A stretch of 64,000 nt of DNA from NCBI GenBank assembly GCA_018873245.2, contig JAEMBT020000002.1:10018001-10082000 (forward strand), in the 5' to 3' direction. Source of the DNA: Archegozetes longisetosus (taxonomy: Eukaryota > Arthropoda > Arachnida > Sarcoptiformes > Trhypochthoniidae). Of the stretch, positions 1 to 13,197 are shown piece after piece; position 1 is the stretch's first letter; each line of letters opens with the position of its first letter. The translations under genes and the position numbers were made by a program. A model generated the notes under the pieces. The model searched no databases and had not been told where the DNA came from. It saw only the letters and a list, made by a program, of their open reading frames with translations.

Positions 1-1181
1 CTAAACTTTTCTCACACTTTAGCTAAGAATAATTGATTTGTAGAAAACTTTGATCGTGTATTGGTGTTCAATTAAATAATTTCTGTGGTAAAAGTCGTGA
101 CATTTCTAAATCAATAGTGTTTTGCTTTAGGATATTACAAGTTAAAGCGCTAACAACTAAATTTCAACAATATTTACTTAATTCATATAATCATTATGTT
201 TTTACACTTCAATTTTTCATAAATATCATTAACGTTTTTTTGGGTAAATTTCAAAAACATTTGTCCATTGGAACACAACAACACATGATTGAAGTGTCTA
301 GATGTCTTTATATGAAGTCAATTGAATACTGCTTTCACACTTCTAGAGAAAAATGTGACTAAATTCTAGCAATATGTGCAAACTTTGAAAAATAGCTTTT
401 TGATGAAAAATAGGGAATGTTCTGAAGGAGGACTTCACTTTAGAGACAAATTGTTTGAAATAGGATTCCTGGCAACTCAGTAGATTTGAGTGCAAACAGT
501 AATCAAAAATTCCGATCCATTTTAGAACATTCAATTGATCGTCAATTAGTATGACTTTCTAATAGAGAGTACTTCAATCAGTGCGGTAGTGGTTCATCAA
601 ATGCATTCTATTCTTGTCTAATTTTCAAGTGATTCACAAAATTTCGGTATTATTTAATCAAGACTGCAATTATGAAAACTTTTCAATTGAAAGTTCAAAG
701 CTATCTAATAAGGGAATCAAAGTGATTGAAATAAGTGAGAGAATTAGTTGAATGTCATTTATTTAGGTTGTATATTGAGTTATTACAAACAAATGAATGA
801 TGAGTGCGGTCTCCGGGTTACCAATGATACTCGTGATCCATTAGTTTCAGATCAGACTGAAAGATGCGGCAATACTTATAGACTTCCCGCTGTTAGTCAA
901 ACCCGATTAAGCGTAGTCTTCAACACCAGCTTAAAAGAGTGACACAAACACATAGGACTCACATCTGCATTAACGCAAGAGTTTGATTGCGCCGATTTTC
1001 CACCGGTTCATAAGTTAGATGCTGTTATTGCATATGAAGAATTACGTTAGCGGCCGATTGTGCTGAGCAGCAGCTGTGCTCTCACAGTAGGCTTCGTCAC
1101 CGCTACTCATACAAAGCTAATTTACCTGAAATTTGGCCGTTCATCAAATCTACAACAAACGTCGACTATCAAAGCTTTCCA

Positions 1182-1238
1182 TTTAAAGCTAGTCTATGCA
1201 TCTAAAGCTAGTTTATGCGTTAAACCTAGTCTATGCCA
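1182..1238. repeat. 19-bp tandem repeat, 3 copies
   Basis: Three diverged copies of a 19-bp unit built around AAAGCTAGTCTATGC lie in tandem, followed by shorter decayed CTATGCC echoes to about 1262. This looks like a minisatellite and shows no coding signal. Confidence 0.7.
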
Positions 1239-3278
1239 TATACTATGCCGATCACTATGCCATATAAACTGCATATACACTACAGATACAGAATATTGAG
1301 CTCTATGTTGGAAAACATTGTAAAAACATCAATAGAGTTGAATGGGTGGGTTAGCCCTCAACCATTATAAACTTGAATAGTGCGGACCAAAGTTTTTTCT
1401 ATGTTTGGCAGAACAAATATTTTCTTGTAATATATCATTTACGCTTTCTTGCAAAATATAAGCAATTTTTTCCTATCCATATACGTTCTATTCACCAAAC
1501 CTCACACTCTGATTGATGCAGAAACACATTCTCAAAGCGGCTGTTGTTCCTATTTTTTACGATCTTAATAATATCTGTTCTGATAATTCCATTATAGCTG
1601 TAAATAATATTAAGAATATCATCAATATTTATTGGTTTGATAAACTCTGAGCACTTTCGATTGAGTTTTGCATTTTGATGTAGCGATATGGCAGTAATAT
1701 AAATATATACCTTAATAATTGAATAAGCTATCAATAATCATGAATATTATACTACTCTTATGATCCTTCTCAAAATTCATGACCGAATAAAACACTCGAT
1801 CCAACATTAGATTTTCAAATCAAACAACCGATAATTAATGTGTCTCGCACACAAAGCCTTCGAGTCGTAATTATTTTGATATAACCTCAATCAATTATTC
1901 GAAAACTATTTGAAAAATTTTGAGTCATAAAAGCCGGGCTTTTCATTTAAGACAATCAATTGATGATTCTGCGAGAGAAACCAATTGAAAGAGAAACAAT
2001 TAACATAATAATGAGTTGAGATCATATTGTTGAAAGTGTTTCTAAGCTAAGCTTATAGGAAATTAAAGTTTTTTTAAAGTTTAACAATGAAATTTACTTT
2101 TGAAGGTATAAAAAGATTAGAGGCGTGTTTAGATAGTGAGAAGGATGGTATCGTGCCTGACCTTCTTGCCATTCCTGTCATTTCGAAATAATGGCTTCAA
2201 ATATTTTATGTCCAACATTAAAACCATAAATTTCCAGTTTTTCCTACTTCATCTTCAATCTTTTCAAAAAAATATTTTCAGAGAGTCTTTTCAGAAGTAT
2301 TGTGAAGTATTATTTTAACTAAATTTTGATAAATAAAAAGAGTGGATGAATAGGGGATCGAGAAAAGAGAGGCTTTTACACCACATATGAGTAACTTTGT
2401 CAATGCTCTGCCCATCGCTTGATATTTGATTTTAAACCGCTTGAAGAATAAATTGAAAGTGTAATAAAGGGGCATAAAGTTACTCTTGATCTGATATAAT
2501 GTACTGTTGAGATCAAAGGTTCACCGCGTTTTAAATTCACGTATTGGGAATTAATTTGAAATTCTACACATACTATTTCTAAACTTATACAGTAATCTTC
2601 TCCATTGTCTCCTATATATATATTATGCTGAAATTACTAAATACTTTAAACAAGCTTTAACTCCAACAGCCACTGCGGATATTTGAAATTTTACACTATC
2701 TTCTATCTGATACGCTCTGGAAAAGGTTGCTATCCAACCAAATATTTATTTTGAAAAGATTTGTAGATTTTCACCTAAAAGTCATACATAGAAAGTGATA
2801 GGAATGGTTTGAATGAAATAAGTGTTGATCGTATACTGAAACAGAATTGAAACTATTGTTAAACAATAATCTAATATCTATTTAGTAGTGATGCTTTTTT
2901 ACTTTAAAAGCGCAACACTACAATCAGACCTATTACTTAGTCATCACTTTAATCACTACTAAGTAATTAAATCTATTGCTTATTAATTAAAAAAGTATTA
3001 AAAGTGATGATTAGATGATCGATTTGATGATTTTATTAATGAACAAAAGAGATGGTTAGGATTACTTGAGACTTTAGTGGAATGTTTGACAGTATTGTTT
3101 ATAACTTCATTAAATAAGTATAATATGGCTTAAAAGCGTAGAAAAACATTAGATTCGCATTTTTCTAACTAACTCATAAGTCCTGTTCTCAGAGTTGAGC
3201 AGATCTTTCACTTGGTGTTGCATACGAGATATTCAGTTAGAGAAAATTAGAAGCAGATGTAAATGAGTAGAGCAGAAG

Positions 3279-3390
3279 AGTGTAGAAAATATAGTATTTT
3301 CAGTATGTGTTTTCGGTGTAGAAAACAGTATTTTCAGTACGAGTCTCGAGTGTAGAAAACATAGTATTTTCAGTATGAGTTTTGAGTGCG
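3279..3390. repeat. Roughly 36-40-bp tandem repeat, 3 copies
   Basis: Three copies of a unit containing GTGTAGAAAACA followed by TAGTATTTTCAGTA repeat with small indels. The antisense open frame over it (3233-3439) is simply the translation of the repeat. Confidence 0.75.
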
Positions 3391-4184
3391 AGTCAAAACT
3401 GTTTTGTATGTTTGCCCGTGTCTGGAATGAGTGTGACAAAAAGTATAGAGAGTATAGCGAACACTGAATTTTTAGATGCGGAACTTCGCTATTCCCGTCA
3501 ACTCAATTGCAAGGCATGTCTGATATGATGCAAAGGCAGCACATTTTTAAATGTGTCACTTTTAGCCTAGTGCTGAAAGTTGTTGAATATTTTAACTGAT
3601 CGACGGGTGGATTTCTGGTCTTCAGACCATAGGCAAGACGTCAAATTAAACTCATGCGTGAGGGCGTTAGCTTTGAATTCCTTGCTGTAATCACTTGCAA
3701 GCTTTTTACAAGACTTTTTGGAGCAGTTCTTAGAAGAAACAATGGCTTGAAATGAGCTGTTAGCTCATCAATCCATTATTAGACATATAAAGTTGTGTGA
3801 AACCAAATCATGGCCACCAGCAGTCCATCAAACGAGTTGGATGACTGAAGGACTGGAGTTGGATGACTGAAGGACTAGAGTTGAATCGCAAAGTATTCCC
3901 CTTCTACTAATGTAATCATTTTTGTCAGTCTTAAGGGGAATTGCATGAAATTATAACGTTTGGTCTTTTGTACACTAGCTCAGTGTTTATATCATTATTG
4001 ACTCGTTATTACGTTTGATGACGTTAAATGTCTTAGATTATTATATCTTATATTCTTTCTGGTATGCATTTCTTGTTTAATAGCAATACTAAATTGCAAT
4101 GGTAACTGCTATTAGGACATAGTTTCTACATCAAAATCTATTTATACAGGAAAACATCAATTTATCGGAAAATAGATATATAAC

Positions 4185-4312
4185 TGGCATGCTATACAAT
4201 ATATACTATACGACATATTTATACTATATATCATACATATAGTATTCAATACTCACATACTATACTCACACACTATACTCATATACTATACAAGACTGAC
4301 ATATACTATACA
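4185..4312. repeat. Low-complexity ATACTATAC array
   Basis: Many imperfect copies of a 9-10-bp motif ATACTATAC, interrupted by CACA variants, form a low-complexity tract. Confidence 0.7.
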
Positions 4313-5480
4313 ATACTTTTATTTCCATAAGAGAACTCATTGCTTTGATTGTTATTTTTCATGCTATTCTCAACTTGAGTTTTCATATAAAGTATTTATT
4401 TTTCTCAATTATTGAATATCTATTGTAGAGAAAAAGTGGCAAATAAAGGAAAGTTGAATTGCAGGCAGTGGGTTTTGGTAGAGTTGGTTGTGATGAATTT
4501 TTATCACTATCATTAAGGCGTTTTATGAATTCCTCCCCAGGAACTCGTCAAGTTCTTTGGAGCGCATTCGCCGATATATTTCTACTAAAAGAATACACTC
4601 CTAAGTTGTTTAACGTGAAGAAATAAAAATCCATTCCACCATTACAGACATCTATTCAAATCCGATAAAGGGTGTGTGGAGGCGGACTGGGGCGGAGGTT
4701 CTGCTCCTGAAAATAAGTCTAATGTGATTAAAACAATTTTAATCTATCCATCTGCAACTTTGACTAAAATTGCATTTTGGACACTAGTTCCAACTTAAAT
4801 CATACTGAATTAGACTTAGACATCATACTGATTTAGACTAACCCAACTTAACCTAAGCTAAGCCCACACTTGCAACTTTGATAATTTTATGCTTGAGAAG
4901 TTGGCTCTCGATTTCTAGCTGAAATTAATTTCAATTATAAACCTATTTGCTATAATCAAATTTGAGACACACTCCTTCTTATCATACTATAACTGTTACC
5001 GTTGCGAATCATAATGACATTTAGTAATGGTATCGCTTATCAACCAAATAAGACTAACTCGATTTGAATACAAGTTATTGGCATCAGTTAACTACTCCTT
5101 AGGCTTTTGTTTCTTTATTTTTGAAAACACAGAACTCAAGCAATTAATAGATCAGTGCGAGAGACAGCAATTTATGAGCAGAATTTCACGCATTTTTGAA
5201 TATCTAAATAATGATTTCAAATGTCGCGACAATCTTCTTGACTAAAACTCAGTCTAACTAAGAGGGCAAATGATTAATACCATGAAATATATGAAAGTCG
5301 TTCGCAAATTAGTAAACATAATTGAAGAAAATATAGTTGACAATTGCGAGAGAACAGAAACGCAAGTAACTATCACTAATGTTTCATATAATTTCAACAG
5401 ATAAAAGTAATGTCAGGTTTAGTGCGATAGAGGTAAGAAAAAGATATTATAGTAATCCTGATATTTATTTTGCAAGGTAT

Positions 5481-5572
5481 ATAGATAGGTATTAAGTTAG
5501 GTTATAAGAGATAGATAGGTATGAAATAGATAAGTATGAGATAGATAGGTATAAGAGATACATAGGTATAAG
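5481..5572. repeat. AGATAGATAGGTAT minisatellite
   Basis: Imperfect tandem copies of AGATAGATAGGTAT(A/G), about 14-18 bp each, are present. Confidence 0.7.
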
Positions 5573-5819
5573 TTATATATTTGAAAAGAATTGAATCAAT
5601 TCACATGGATAGGCGTCGAAATGTCTCCTTTCTGCCGCATCTAATGATTTGAAGTAAATTACATGAGTTGGTCTTGGAGAATATTGACAAAAATAGACCT
5701 ATATTACAGTTAATGTTATGTATATGTATTATACATGGTAACAAATAAACGTTAGTATATTAAGCATATTCACTGTCAAATGAGTGCCTATTCGCTGGAA
5801 TAAAAAGCCAAATAGAAAT

Positions 5820-5977
5820 TGTTCAGAAAATGTTCAGAAAATGCTCAGAAATGCTCAGAAATTGTTCTATAAACCGGGACCGAGTCACCAAAAAATCTCA
5901 AACACCATCAACAGAGCTAAGCCTAAAATATGAACAGAGCTAAACCTAAATGTGAACAGCGCTAAGCCTAAAATGTG
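5820..5977. repeat. Two adjacent minisatellites (11 bp and 22-23 bp units)
   Basis: About four copies of TTCAGAAAATG occur at 5820-5866. Three copies of a 22-23-bp unit with core ACAGAGCTAAGCCTAAA occur at 5910-5977. The two arrays are unrelated in sequence. Confidence 0.7.
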
Positions 5978-8444
5978 GTGGTTGATGATCGAATTGCATG
6001 CAAACAATGGTAAGCATCCGGGAGCAGTTGCTTTTGGTCGCCAACACTCTAAAGACTCTTTCTGTCTGTTGGGTCAATAATAACATTGCAGGTACTTATC
6101 CAAGCATGTTATAAAACGTCTCATTAGCTCTCCAGTTGATATACTATAGGAGCTGTTGTCTTACAATTAATGCTTCCTTTTCTTTTTATTGTTATTTTGT
6201 TTGCATTTACTCTGTTTTAATGCAACTCTAATGGCAATAAATAAAACTATTATTTATGAAACTATATGCCACAACGAGAGTTTATTATGTAAAATGTTTT
6301 AATAATTAATCATAATCCCAATAATGTTATTGATAACCAGCAAAAATCCATTTATATGTCCCAGTCTGCTATCAAAACCATGTTTACTATTCTATCTATT
6401 TTTCATTTTCTTTCATCTAACATACACTTTCTAATTAATCTTTTTAAATTTGATCCACTCACCCAATGTCTTGTCCTTTTAGGCTTGGTGTTAGTCTTAA
6501 TCCAGGCGTACGTTTTTATAGATTTTGCTTTTAAACTTCATTTTATTTAAACTCAATATGAATGTTAAGTAAATAAAAAGAAAGTTCAATCAGACTCAAT
6601 GTAAAGTCTGAAAGATATCTAAAGAACAAACTTAGTCGTTAGTCTATTTTTAGCTATTAAAGCATATTAATGAAGTTGAGTCTCATATGCATGAACTGTT
6701 GTGAGTGCTCTAATCTTCAAATTTAGACTTTTCAATTTGACATATGCATCATAGGGTAAGTGCGATAATGTTAATTTAATGAGAGGTAGGCTTTTGTAGG
6801 ACTGAGGGTAGGATATACTCAATGCTATTCTTGAGAACTTTGGACGGATAAACAACAGACTGATATGTGCTTCATAGATATGTCTAAGTTTGAAACTTAT
6901 GCGTGGCGTTACTCTGCAATTATCACCACATAGAATATAGAAATTTATTAAAACTTCTTGGCCTACCATATAATTTCACATTTAATACAATATTTTCATT
7001 TTCTTAAATAACTTTATTATTGGTTTGTTTGTTGTTGGAGTAGAAAAAATATATTCACTATTTCTAATATTCATTCATTCAGATTATTCACTCGAGTCTT
7101 CATATGATCACAAGATATTAATAATACGTTTCATTCAATTTGACTGTTTTTTTATTTCTAAGCTAGAAACATATCGTTTCAATCCAATATTTTCATATAT
7201 TACTGAACTAATTGGCAAAATATTTCGATAACTATAGACTAGAGTATAATATGAATTTGAATATCTTTGAAAATTGATTTATTGCTATCGGTATGAGTTA
7301 ACGTCATTTTAATGACGTAATTGAAGATTTAATGCGCATATAGATAAATAGGTTAGATTTATATATAAATTTAAATTAAGTTTTACTTAATCTAAAATAA
7401 TAAATAACAATTTACATTACGTCGACATTGAAAAACTTATTAAGAGTTAGTCACCATAACATACGATAACATGCGTTAATATTCCTTAAAATACCTTTAC
7501 ATACCTTTACACACCTTAACATACCATAGCATACACATAGCATACAATATAGAGTTGGCTTTTAAACGCTTCTTTTAGTCATTTTGATCACCACTTACTT
7601 TTGCCAGTGAGAAGTCGTCGATGCACTAATACTTCCAAATCATAATAAATGAACAAATACTCGATTGAGTCAGTTTTCATAATATTTATTATCATTTAAG
7701 TGAAGCAAATATAATACATAGACCTGAACAGCAAACAAATAAGTTTTGTTTGTTTGGCCACAAATACAAAGCGACGGATAATTAATTAATAATTAATAAT
7801 AATATTGCGACAAAGAGATATATTTACAAAGTGGTGATAGGTTTACAACAGAAATGATGGTATATTTTCTTAAAAAATAACAGAACTGGTATTGGCGTTT
7901 AAGACTTGCCGATGGTTTGGTGGATGAGGGAAGAATTGACATGTAGTTATCAAATTTCTATCGACAACTTTCCCAATTCTATCGATAACTTTCAAATTTT
8001 CAGCTTGCAACTTTCAAAACTTTCATCTTGCAACTTTACAATTTACATCTTCTATTTCGAAATCTTGAACGCAGGTCTAAACTCGTCGAGTATTTTCAAG
8101 ATTGCATCAAATGTTGGATTAGAGTCGACATGAATGTATAAACGAACAATTGATTAAATTCTATGTCCATAGTTTGGCAACTCTGTATTGACGAGATATA
8201 AGAAAGATTTCCATCAGATCATTGTTTTAATTGTTGGTAAGAATTGTTAAGACACATGAATCACAAAATAGGTAACAAAAGATGACGTGCACAATCATCA
8301 GTAGTAGTGTTAATATGAATAATACAGAGCATTATCTCAAGAAATCAGTGAAATCAGTCAACAGTCAATGAACATGCCATTAAAGTTGTATTAAAATAAA
8401 GTCAAACCAAATGAAAATGAAAACAATGATAGTATGATTTGAAC

Positions 8445-10285
8445 CTACTTTCCGTCGTGTTGAGGTTCATGTCCGGCAGACATGTGCTGATTGTGGTTAG
8501 CAGTGGCTTGTGGCGGTCCTAATGGCTGAGAATTGACCGCTTGCCCATTACTGGATGAATTAATAGATGGTTCGCTTTGGCTATTCTCGGAATCACTGCA
8601 ACTGCCACTACTCGAGCTTTTCTTGCCTTCGGTCCCATTGCCGTTATGTGTTTTCACGTGTTTGCTTAAGTGGTCGGAACGCATAAATCTCTTATTACAA
8701 ACCGGACACGCAAAGCGTTTCTCTCCGGTATGAGTTCTTAAATGTCTTTGAAGTTCATCTGAACGCGTAAACCGTTTACCACAAAAAAGCCAATTGCAAA
8801 CAAACGGTCGTTCGCCGGTGTGCCATCGCAAGTGTGCCTTCAAGTGCGATGTCTTGCCGTATACTTTACCACAACCCGGTATATGACAACTATGAATATT
8901 CTTTTTGCGAAGATGTGCGCCTGCAGGACCTAACCTTTCTGCTTCTTGACAGTTGGGACAATCACAAGTGGCGCGCCCGGTATAGCGCCGCTGAGAGCGC
9001 GGCGATGGCACCTGAGGAAGAGCTGGTTGGGAAAGACCAAAGGGTGATGCGCCTACACTTTGTGCTGTTGGCAACATTGTCTTATAGGTGTCTTGCAACA
9101 AGTGTTGACCCGATGACAACAGATGAGCCGGTGTTGTGGCTGCTGCTAATGACGACCCGAGTCCGTAATCTGCAGAACTCGGGTAATTTGTTGGCAATTG
9201 TGAGTGAAGACCAGGTCCAGCACCGGACATGTCGTGAAGCCAACTGCCGGCAGCGGCAGCACTGGCCGCTTGTGCCGCATGAACATCCCACCACGAAGAA
9301 GAGTTCAATGTGTTAACAGTTGTAACTTCTGGTTTGATGGTTGTGTGATGACCACTATTCATATTGAATGGCCAGCTCTCATAGTGATGGGCACTAACAC
9401 CAACTCTCGGATACATTGTGCCCAAATGAGAAGACTCGCTGTGCATTTTGCCCAAAAAGGCGGTCTGACCACTTTCGGAGCATGACGTAACAGCGGTGCC
9501 GGGATAGAAAAGGTTGTCACTGCCATATGAGGTGGTGCCACAATTCGATGTAACTGCAACCGGACGCTGATGAGGATAACTAGTCAGACTGCTTGTTGTT
9601 GTGTTATTGGCTATTGTAGGAACTCTTTGAGGTAGAGTAGAAGATGGCGCGGTCACTGAGTTCGGAGGCGAACCACTAGTACCCAACGTGCCACCAGTTG
9701 TACCCTTTTTCCATGGATGAAACCCTTTGCCCACAGCCGCATCAGCCAAAGGCGGAGGTGTCTTACTCGCCAACTTATTGCATTGTGCGGTCAACATCGC
9801 TAACGGATTGCCGCCTAGCCGAGGATGTTCCTAATCATTACCAATTAATCGAAACAATGATTTTAATTTCAAATATAATTGATTTAACATTTATCGTATG
9901 TTTTATTTTGACTTAATTGTATGCGTGTTATAGTTATATGCATTAAACTGATTGCTCTGCGGATGTATATCTCAAATAATTTCAATCATTATCACCAGAC
10001 AATACATGAAAACTAATACATTCGAGTATATATTGATCTAATGAACAATTTAATCAGAAAACGTTATCACGCAAACCATGCAAACCATCGCAATCATGCA
10101 TCATATAGTAGTAGTCATTTAGGTTTTTAGTTTGGGAGGAGATTTTTTCAGAACAACTGTTTGTTGCTCCAACATGCTTTAAACCATCAGTTACCACACC
10201 CCAAATGAGATCAAGTTTGAGGGTGGAGTGCCTGCTACTAAACAAAGAAAATCCGACTAAATTTCTCTCTTTTCACGTTTTTTTC

Positions 10286-10352
<67 letters not shown>

Positions 10353-12715
10353 CTCACTCTCTTCATATACTCTGACCAAACAAAGCACTAATCATTTTGA
10401 CTTATTTTCAATCTGATTTTATACCAAACTTAGAAGTGATCTAACATTAATCTATCCTGAACTTTTGTCATATTCAGTAAATAACTTAAGTTTGAATGAC
10501 TGATGCGATGGTAATGTTGCCATAAACAGAGTTTTCAGAAATAAGAAAAGGCATAAATGTTTTAAAATAAACTCCAGATTTGCATATTCTCTGTAATTAT
10601 GTGTAACAACCCAAACAATTACAATTTTCTTGATTCTAAATATTGATAAATGCTTTAAATTGCCTTAGAAAGTGAACAGATCATAAAACTTAATGGCAAA
10701 TTGATAAAAATTCAGTTTAAGTTGCATTTAATGTGACGCTTCTGTTTGAAGGCATTGAAAGTAGAACTGAGCTAAAGTCATAATAGCTATAAGTAACGCA
10801 AAAAACATTAAACCATTTGATTGAGTAATAGTAGCGCAGAAAAAGTGAATCAAATCTAGATAAAAGGATAAAACTTGAAAGGACTGGTGTGAAATTCACG
10901 ACGGCTTCAATGTCATAATATATGGTAATTATTGAAGCCTTAGGGGTCACACGAATCCTTCGAAAATGTTTGAACATCGAACGAAATTTTAAATTTACTT
11001 CTTGTGAGGTCTCTTATATTGTCTTTCGATATTTGCATTGAACGCCATTTATTCGGGATTAAAATATGATCGAAGAAGTTTATAATAATAAAAGTCAAAT
11101 GAAAGACATGATATGAGATTCTATATTATCTATTATTCTACCTGAAAATTATATAACAGAAGCGAATGGAGTACAGCCCAGTCCATCCTCTTTCTATGGA
11201 CAGCCGCAACGACAACACCCATAACCGCCTCTTTGCTTTTGAATGCCAAAAAGGAGATCAATGGATGCAAAAAAGACGAGGGCTTGACTGTGCATGCATC
11301 ACATAGCAATGCTGTGAAAAAGCGTAGCATTGTTGTCAAAAGGCATAGCATTGTTGTTCAAAGAACTTGCAATGGATACGGCTAGTATTCGCTCGATCCA
11401 AGTTTAAATCTTAGATCCTCTCAACTGATACTTTACATTGACATTCACACCCAGCGGTGTCAGTTAACAACACTTGAGTAGTCCAACACTAATGGCAATA
11501 TTTGTATTATATGGTCAAATGATCACTTTGAGGATTATGAGATTTATCCGCTCCCGAATCAGTTACCATTCCTCAAAATGTTATTCTCAAATCCTATTGT
11601 TTCTGTGCCTAAGGCAAAAGTCAAGCCCTATTCAACCGAAGTCAACACAAAGTCAATACAACATTAGAAGTAACAGTGGAAGCGTTTCGATAATGTCAAT
11701 CCTTGCCACAAGTAATTGAGAAACATATGCAAAATAACTTTCAACTCTCTCAGCTGCGTACTTCAATAGTTCAATTTTTAGATCTTATCTCATATTCTTT
11801 TTCGGCTTTTCTTTTCACTTTTCAACTTATTTTCATTTAATAAAACCATTTGTGAGGGCGATAAGGCTCAAAATATTACAATCAAGCCAGTCAATCAGAT
11901 CATATGATGAAATCAATTTAGAAACAGTGAGAGTCTATCGAATTGAATATAGTGTTTATAAAGATAGAATGTTAAGAGAAGTTTGGTGTTTTATAGTTAT
12001 TGCAAGTAGTGAAACGAGTATTAGAAAGTGGATGTAATTAAAGCTAAGCCATCTGCCAAAAGGAAGGTCATGTGCGCGATTGACTAAATGTATTATTGGG
12101 CTTAAGTGAAAAGACTTGAAAGGTTTAGCTGTTTAAAGTGGACGATCCCTTTATCTGTTGCCGTAATGGGATCGCTGTCCAAACCAATAATGAACAGGCG
12201 TTCCAAACACTTGTCACAAATTATTATCGCCAAAAATATTCGCAGCTAGCTAACTTTTATCACAATCATTTATATTGACTTAATACTAATCAATTTGAAC
12301 GAACACTTGGCTCTTAAGTGTTTTTAAGTATTGTGTTTATGCAATACTTTATTAGTGTACCTAATAGTGAAAAATATTGTTAAACTAAATGTGACAAAGA
12401 GTGCAATAAAGTACTAAAAAGCCTGAGCTGCCAAAAACTAATGCACTTTAGTTTGCATATCATTTGAATAGTTAACAGTAGCGACCAAAACGGCTAAACA
12501 TTAACAATAGTCAGTGTTCATAGTATGAATTGCACAATAGACACGTCCCAGTGGTCTATGAATGTGAACTACTTTTGCCATAAAATACAGGTGATAGAAG
12601 GCAGTGATTGCCTCCTTGGGGCCAAACATATGTACGACAACACCGCATCGCTAAACGGAGAGCACCTCACCTTTTCAAAAGCACAACTCTGCGGGACTAC
12701 TAAAGAGAGAGAGAG

Positions 12716-12758
<43 letters not shown>

Positions 12759-13125
12759 CAGAGATTGGTGCATAAACTAAATCTGTACTGTTCAGTTCAA
12801 TCTATACTTCATACATTGATCGCTATATGTTTGGTCTGTATGTACAGTACTATGAATGTGCGAACACGTATTCTCTATTCATATAACTTCTTTTTATCCT
12901 TTAGCCGGTATGGCTTAGTCGTAGTTTAGTGTTATTTGTAAGCATACGCCTGTCTCCTGCAGTGAATGTCCCGTTTTCGGCTTTGGACACAAGTTTACAG
13001 TTTACAAGGCAAAAACCATAGCACAGCGGTTGGCTCTTCTTTAGTAGCTCTACTCAGGCTCTACTATGGAATAGATGCAACATAAGAGAGGCAAAGCCAG
13101 AATAGCCTTCATATTTCTTTCTTTG

Positions 13126-13197
<72 letters not shown>

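Larger units (their letters stand above)
1..8444. other. Gene-poor A/T-rich region 3' of Sp6-9
   Basis: No coding region can be supported here. Open frames are short (under about 100 codons), A/T-driven and without recognisable domains. The stretch holds several minisatellites (listed separately) and one GC-richer island at about 780-1110. The portion next to 8445 is probably the 3' UTR and downstream flank of the minus-strand Sp6-9 gene. No tRNA or other structured RNA was recognised by eye. Confidence 0.6.

Noticed and set aside
2106-2318. TATAAAAAG followed by a short frame with a signal-peptide-like start
   Set aside because: The ATG lies at about the expected transcription start, leaving no room for a 5' UTR, and the rest of the frame is low-complexity.
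6356-6550. 64-codon hydrophobic frame followed by AATAAA
   Set aside because: It is short and T-rich, with no homologue recognised; such frames are common in this composition.
8834-9485. Plus-strand open frames of 160 and 93 codons
   Set aside because: They are antisense to the large Sp6-9 coding exon, whose zinc fingers and Sp motifs are unambiguous on the minus strand.
12525-12929. 134-codon frame with an Arg-Glu run
   Set aside because: The frame is kept open by the (GA)n microsatellite and has no domain; it lies inside Sp6-9 intron 1.
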